From positions 67,305 to 100,596 of the forward strand of contig NZ_AOID01000030.1 of assembly GCF_000337195.1 (NCBI RefSeq): a DNA stretch of 33,292 nt. Direction: 5' to 3'. Position numbers and translations under genes: made by a program. Source of the stretch: Natrinema versiforme JCM 10478. Lineage in GTDB: Archaea > Halobacteriota > Halobacteria > Halobacteriales > Natrialbaceae. Shown in pieces: positions 30,279-33,292 of the stretch; within the stretch, counting starts at the first letter, position 1; each line of letters begins with the position of its first letter. Below the pieces are notes generated by a model. The model was not told where the DNA came from and searched no databases. It saw only the letters and a list, made by a program, of their open reading frames with translations.

Positions 30279-31541
30279 ATGACTTCAGATTCAGACCTTC
30301 AACGGTCAATGCGGTATCTAAGGCGGATCGGGGTCGTCATTGCAGTGATGATACTCTTTGGATATTCGATGAGCATCTATCGGCGCTCCCGGATTCACGA
30401 ACACCCCACTATCGCAATTATCGTTCTCGTTCTCTGGGCAGGTGCTCTTATTATCGGCGCACATCTACTCTTTCGCTCAACCCGGCTCCGGTTCGTGGAA
30501 CACAGCTCGGTCGGCTTGCTGTTGGTTTCAACGACCGTCTTCGCATTGGGGACCATATACATAGTGAGCCCGACGCATCTTGGGAGCGATGTTCCACTCT
30601 TCACACGATATGCAGCGATGCAAGTTCTCGAAGGCGTCAACCCGTATCAAATTCCTTTCGACGGAGTTCATGAATTACTGCGCCACAATGAGTACGTCAG
30701 CACGCCAAAACGTGATGGGACACACGTCGTGTCATTGTCGTATCCCGCGTTCTCATTTTTGGCGTATGTACCCGTCGTCTGGATGGGATTAGATGTCCGT
30801 CTTTTGGGTGCAGTCATACTATTCCCGATCGTCGTGCTGCTGATCTACTGGTACGCGCCTGATGAGTGGGGCGTTATTCCAGTTCTCCCCTTGTTCGCTA
30901 ACCAGGGCTTCCTCAATACAGTCGTCGTCGACTACGAGATGTTGTGGGTGCTGCCGTTGATGCTGGCTGCTATGTTCTGGTACCGCGATCTTGACCTGTC
31001 TGCCGTCTGGTTTGGTATCACCTGTGCAGCAAAGCAAAATCCGTGGCTTATCGGGCCGTTCATCGTCCTGCGCTTTGTCTTTGGTGCAGACGATTATCGG
31101 ACAGGGCTCAAACGCTCAATTAGATATGGCGGCATCTCATCAATAGTATTCCTCATTCCGAATGTACCATTTCTCATCTCCAGCCCAGAAGCCTGGTTCC
31201 AAGGCGTTTTCACACCGATTGCTGGCGAAGGAGCGCCACTGATATTTTATGGACAGGGACTCGCGGCCCTTTCTTGGGCAGGATTAGTTCCGATTGCAAA
31301 ATCAGCGTATTCGTACGTCCTCCTTGGTGGACTTGCGTTTGCGGCTATCGCCTACGTCCTCTATCTTGACGAACTGAAAGATGTGATGTGGGTTGTCCCG
31401 ATGCTACTTATGTTCCTGAATTACCGAGGGTCACAGAAATACTATACAATGCTACTCCCAATCGCGATCATCGTAATTATAAGCATGTATAGATACCAAG
31501 GCGATGATGCCGACACGTCCCCGGAGGTGGAGTATGCGTAA
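30279..31541 (+). CDS. GT-C membrane glycosyltransferase (DUF2029/GT87-like)
   Basis: A 420-residue protein with 10-12 predicted helices. The first large outer loop holds THLGSDVPLFTRYAAMQVL and LEGVNPYQIPFDGV; the Asp in GSDVP is where GT-C enzymes keep their catalytic or metal-binding acid, and EG-x-NPY is typical of DUF2029/GT87-like mannosyltransferases. CAAKQNPWLIGPF is another family-like segment. It should move a sugar from a dolichyl-phosphate donor onto a surface glycan, and the Dpm1-GtrA gene upstream could supply that donor. The stop overlaps the next gene by 8 bp. Codons are less GC-rich than in housekeeping genes, which fits island DNA. Confidence 0.75.
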   Translation: MTSDSDLQRSMRYLRRIGVVIAVMILFGYSMSIYRRSRIHEHPTIAIIVLVLWAGALIIGAHLLFRSTRLRFVEHSSVGLLLVSTTVFALGTIYIVSPTHLGSDVPLFTRYAAMQVLEGVNPYQIPFDGVHELLRHNEYVSTPKRDGTHVVSLSYPAFSFLAYVPVVWMGLDVRLLGAVILFPIVVLLIYWYAPDEWGVIPVLPLFANQGFLNTVVVDYEMLWVLPLMLAAMFWYRDLDLSAVWFGITCAAKQNPWLIGPFIVLRFVFGADDYRTGLKRSIRYGGISSIVFLIPNVPFLISSPEAWFQGVFTPIAGEGAPLIFYGQGLAALSWAGLVPIAKSAYSYVLLGGLAFAAIAYVLYLDELKDVMWVVPMLLMFLNYRGSQKYYTMLLPIAIIVIISMYRYQGDDADTSPEVEYA

Positions 31542-32559
31542 GAAGATATCACCGGCCCTTGGTCTTGCGATTGGCTTCACAGTATTCGTCGGCCTCGTCT
31601 TTGGCCTCTCTGTAGTCGATCAAGCGGGGTCGGACTTAGAAATTGACGTCGTTGGTGCAGCTGATCCAAACGGCACTGGACAAGTCACTGAGATCACCGT
31701 CAAAGTGAGAAATACCGGAGACCAGCCAGTTGACCCTGTTTTCTCCGTCATTGGGAAATCAGAGAACAACTACAACTGGGTGTCTAACATATCACGAATA
31801 CCGGCAGGAGAGACGACGAAGGCCACGCTGAACGTGAAGTATATCCAGCAAGGTATTCCACAAGATACCAGCTTCAAAGTCAGAGTGAACGACAGGGAGA
31901 ACACAGCTCGGAAAGCACTCAGCGGGCTCTATCCAAATGCAGTCTGCGAACCAGCAGTCAAAGATAGCTCGTTCGAATACTGGATGTACGATAACGAATT
32001 TGGCGACCAACGGCCAGCCCTGTGGTCACTAAACGTCTGGAGACCAGGGCTTGAACCAAACGGCAGCTTCACGAGTCAGTCAGGACCAAATAACGGTTCT
32101 GCGATGCTGACGGTCGAAGCGCCAAACCGTGAGACAGGGACGTGGACACAGGCCAGCTACGCTCAGTCTATGACGGACGTACCGGACCGCCTCTCTGTTG
32201 AGTTCGCGCCTTATTCAGATTCGACAGTCTGGCGCGACGGGGATCGTGACGGCCTGCCAGCAGAGTTCGTCGGGGTTCGATTCGTTGATCCAACAGAGAA
32301 CAAGCGAATCTGGCTCGGGTACTCTGAGAACGTTGATAAACGCACAACGGTGCATATTGAGGGCGATGTTGAATATGTTATTATACTAACACCAAAGCAG
32401 AAAACAACAATTTCGCCCGCAAGCGTATATCGTGAGCGTGGCTGGGCAGTCAGCGATAGCTACACCCTCAACGCCGGTGTCGCTGCATGGCCACCTATGG
32501 ACAACACATCAGTTATCAGTGGGTTTGAGCAGGTAACAACACACAGCTGTTCGGACTAA
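31534..32559 (+). CDS. Membrane-anchored surface protein with Ig-like domain
   Basis: A 341-residue protein. MRKKIS and a hydrophobic stretch (about 7-28) form a signal anchor. Residues about 33-130 are a CARDB-like beta-sandwich (VRNTGDQPVDPVFSV and RIPAGETTKATLNV). Residues about 140-340 form a beta-rich domain with two Cys near its ends (NAVCEP and HSCSD) that could be a jelly-roll or carbohydrate-binding fold. The start is ATG 31534, fixed by a strong Shine-Dalgarno (GGAGGTG, 31523-31529) 5 bp ahead, inside the previous gene; the 8-bp overlap means coupled translation. It probably sits outside the cell, as an acceptor or binder of the glycan. No enzyme motif is visible. Confidence 0.7.
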   Translation: MRKKISPALGLAIGFTVFVGLVFGLSVVDQAGSDLEIDVVGAADPNGTGQVTEITVKVRNTGDQPVDPVFSVIGKSENNYNWVSNISRIPAGETTKATLNVKYIQQGIPQDTSFKVRVNDRENTARKALSGLYPNAVCEPAVKDSSFEYWMYDNEFGDQRPALWSLNVWRPGLEPNGSFTSQSGPNNGSAMLTVEAPNRETGTWTQASYAQSMTDVPDRLSVEFAPYSDSTVWRDGDRDGLPAEFVGVRFVDPTENKRIWLGYSENVDKRTTVHIEGDVEYVIILTPKQKTTISPASVYRERGWAVSDSYTLNAGVAAWPPMDNTSVISGFEQVTTHSCSD

Positions 32560-32572
32560 GCAGAACTGGTAG

Positions 32573-33204
32573 CCATTTGATATTGAGGAGCGGATTGGAC
32601 GGGTGAATCAGCGCTGCAAGCAGCGTAATTATACATCTTATTGATGTGAGCATGGTGTTATTTACTTATCAAACTACAATGAAGTCCACCACTCGAGAGA
32701 AGATGCGTTGAATCAACACGAGTTTGAGCGGTTGGTTTGAGGCTCTCACCAGATGGACGACTTCTACTCACTACAAACCGGGTTTGTGCTCCACTTTGCT
32801 GGACAGTTGGGGATGCGACAAGGCGAGATCGCCCACCTCGTTGAGCGGTGGGTCGACCTCGATCGGAATATGATCTGCATTCCAGTTCACGAACGCTGCA
32901 TCAAGGGTCGGGAGTCGATGGGAATCTGCGGTTCCTGCCGCCAGCAGGTGAAACAGCGCGTAGAACACAACGACGAGATGACGCTGAGGAACTGGCCTGA
33001 TTCCAAAAACGGAGGATGCCGTTCGTGACATCCCATTCGGCTTCCATCCTCGCGTCTCGCTGATTATCAAGGACTTCTTTGACGAGTACGACGTGTGGCC
33101 AGCGAGCGCCAATGCGGTCAATTGACGGGTCGCGAAGGCAGGGGAACTCTCCGGCCTTGAGTGTAATGCCTACTCCCACACACTTCGCGCGACAGCAGCG
33201 AGTT
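32573..33204 (+). pseudogene. Tyrosine recombinase (integrase) pseudogene
   Basis: A haloarchaeal integrase in decay: PFDIEERIGRVNQRCKQRNY, then TGA (32642-32644); HHSREDALNQHEFERLV, then TGA (32738-32740); FAGQLGMRQGEIAHLVERWV with catalytic Arg I; CIKGRESMGICGSCRQQVKQ. A one-base insertion in the A-run at 33005-33009 then shifts the frame to TEDAVRDIPFGFHPRVSL, TGA (33123-33125), and YSHTLRATAASY, the H-x-x-R box. The gene stops there at an insertion sequence, so the final Tyr is missing from the window. It cannot be functional as read. It marks the right part of the glycan region as former mobile or island DNA. Confidence 0.85.
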
Positions 33205-33205
33205 A

Positions 33206-33292
33206 TAGTATCCGTTAGAATTTTCCGCTCAGAGATTGTTGCTATAGTCAATGGACCATCTCGACGAGATCTCTGTCGAAGAACTCCAAGAC
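33206..33292 (+). mobile_element. Left end of an IS630-like insertion sequence
   Basis: Homology to the integrase stops inside AGTTATAGTA, at a TA dinucleotide, the target of IS630/Tc1 elements. About 45 bp of AT-rich end sequence (TATCCGTTAGAATTTTCC) leads to a transposase start. The right end and the repeats lie outside the window, so the boundary is approximate (33204-33208). Confidence 0.55.
33251..33292 (+). CDS. Transposase N-terminus (IS630 family), cut by the window end
   Basis: The 14 visible residues, MDHLDEISVEELQD, match from memory the opening of haloarchaeal IS630-type transposases, which go on with a helix-turn-helix. The start fits the position just inside an insertion-sequence end. 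With so few residues the assignment is tentative. Confidence 0.5.
   Translation, partial: MDHLDEISVEELQD

Noticed and set aside
1-33292. tRNA or rRNA genes
   Set aside because: Reading the gaps by eye showed no cloverleaf with a GTTCGAATC-like T arm and no rRNA; a covariance-model scan would settle it.

Overview
The window is chromosomal DNA of an extremely halophilic archaeon (class Halobacteria). The evidence is the GC-rich third codon positions, very acidic proteins, TATA/BRE promoters placed so that many transcripts look leaderless, an S-layer glycoprotein with a PGF-CTERM tail, TFB, MoaC, and haloarchaeal families such as UPF0058, UPF0212, DUF357 and short zinc-finger proteins. The abundance of CTCGAG suggests a Natrinema/Haloterrigena-like member of the Natrialbales, but that placement is inference.

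Positions 1-6640: the right end of an IS200/IS605-type element (TnpB tail plus hairpin) lies against a nickel module, nikR (-) and a NicO-family permease with a histidine-rich loop (+), divergently arranged. Then comes a two-gene minus-strand unit (CARDB-rich surface protein, RND/MMPL exporter) facing a TetR-family regulator, with two inverted repeats between them that look like operators.

Positions 6640-13650: an S-layer glycoprotein gene with a long upstream region and a 15-bp tandem repeat coding its C-terminal spacer; a 540-bp non-coding gap studded with CTCGAG; a glutaredoxin-thioredoxin reductase fusion; a reading frame with no usual start codon; DUF357; and a tfb gene whose leader holds an 18-codon ORF overlapping a hairpin.

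Positions 13650-24900: housekeeping genes. They include UPF0058, UPF0212, an OGG1-like DNA glycosylase, small membrane proteins, acylphosphatase, a tight NAD(P)HX-repair/moaC/nitronate monooxygenase operon, and glmU-glmS-uppP, which makes UDP-GlcNAc and may recycle the lipid carrier. Several very short genes (46-54 codons) lie in the gaps.

Positions 24900-33292: a glycosylation region that becomes AT-richer and more broken to the right. It holds a zinc finger, an STT3/AglB-like GT-C protein whose catalytic motifs are altered and which carries an N-terminal winged-helix-like segment, a small Cys protein, a Dpm1-GtrA fusion, remains of a GT-C glycosyltransferase, an intact GT-C glycosyltransferase preceded by a 39-residue membrane peptide, and a surface protein. 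It ends in a tyrosine-recombinase pseudogene (three stops, one frameshift) cut by an IS630-like element. The likely theme is production and attachment of surface glycans, on an island edited by mobile DNA. The most interesting single item is the STT3-like protein.
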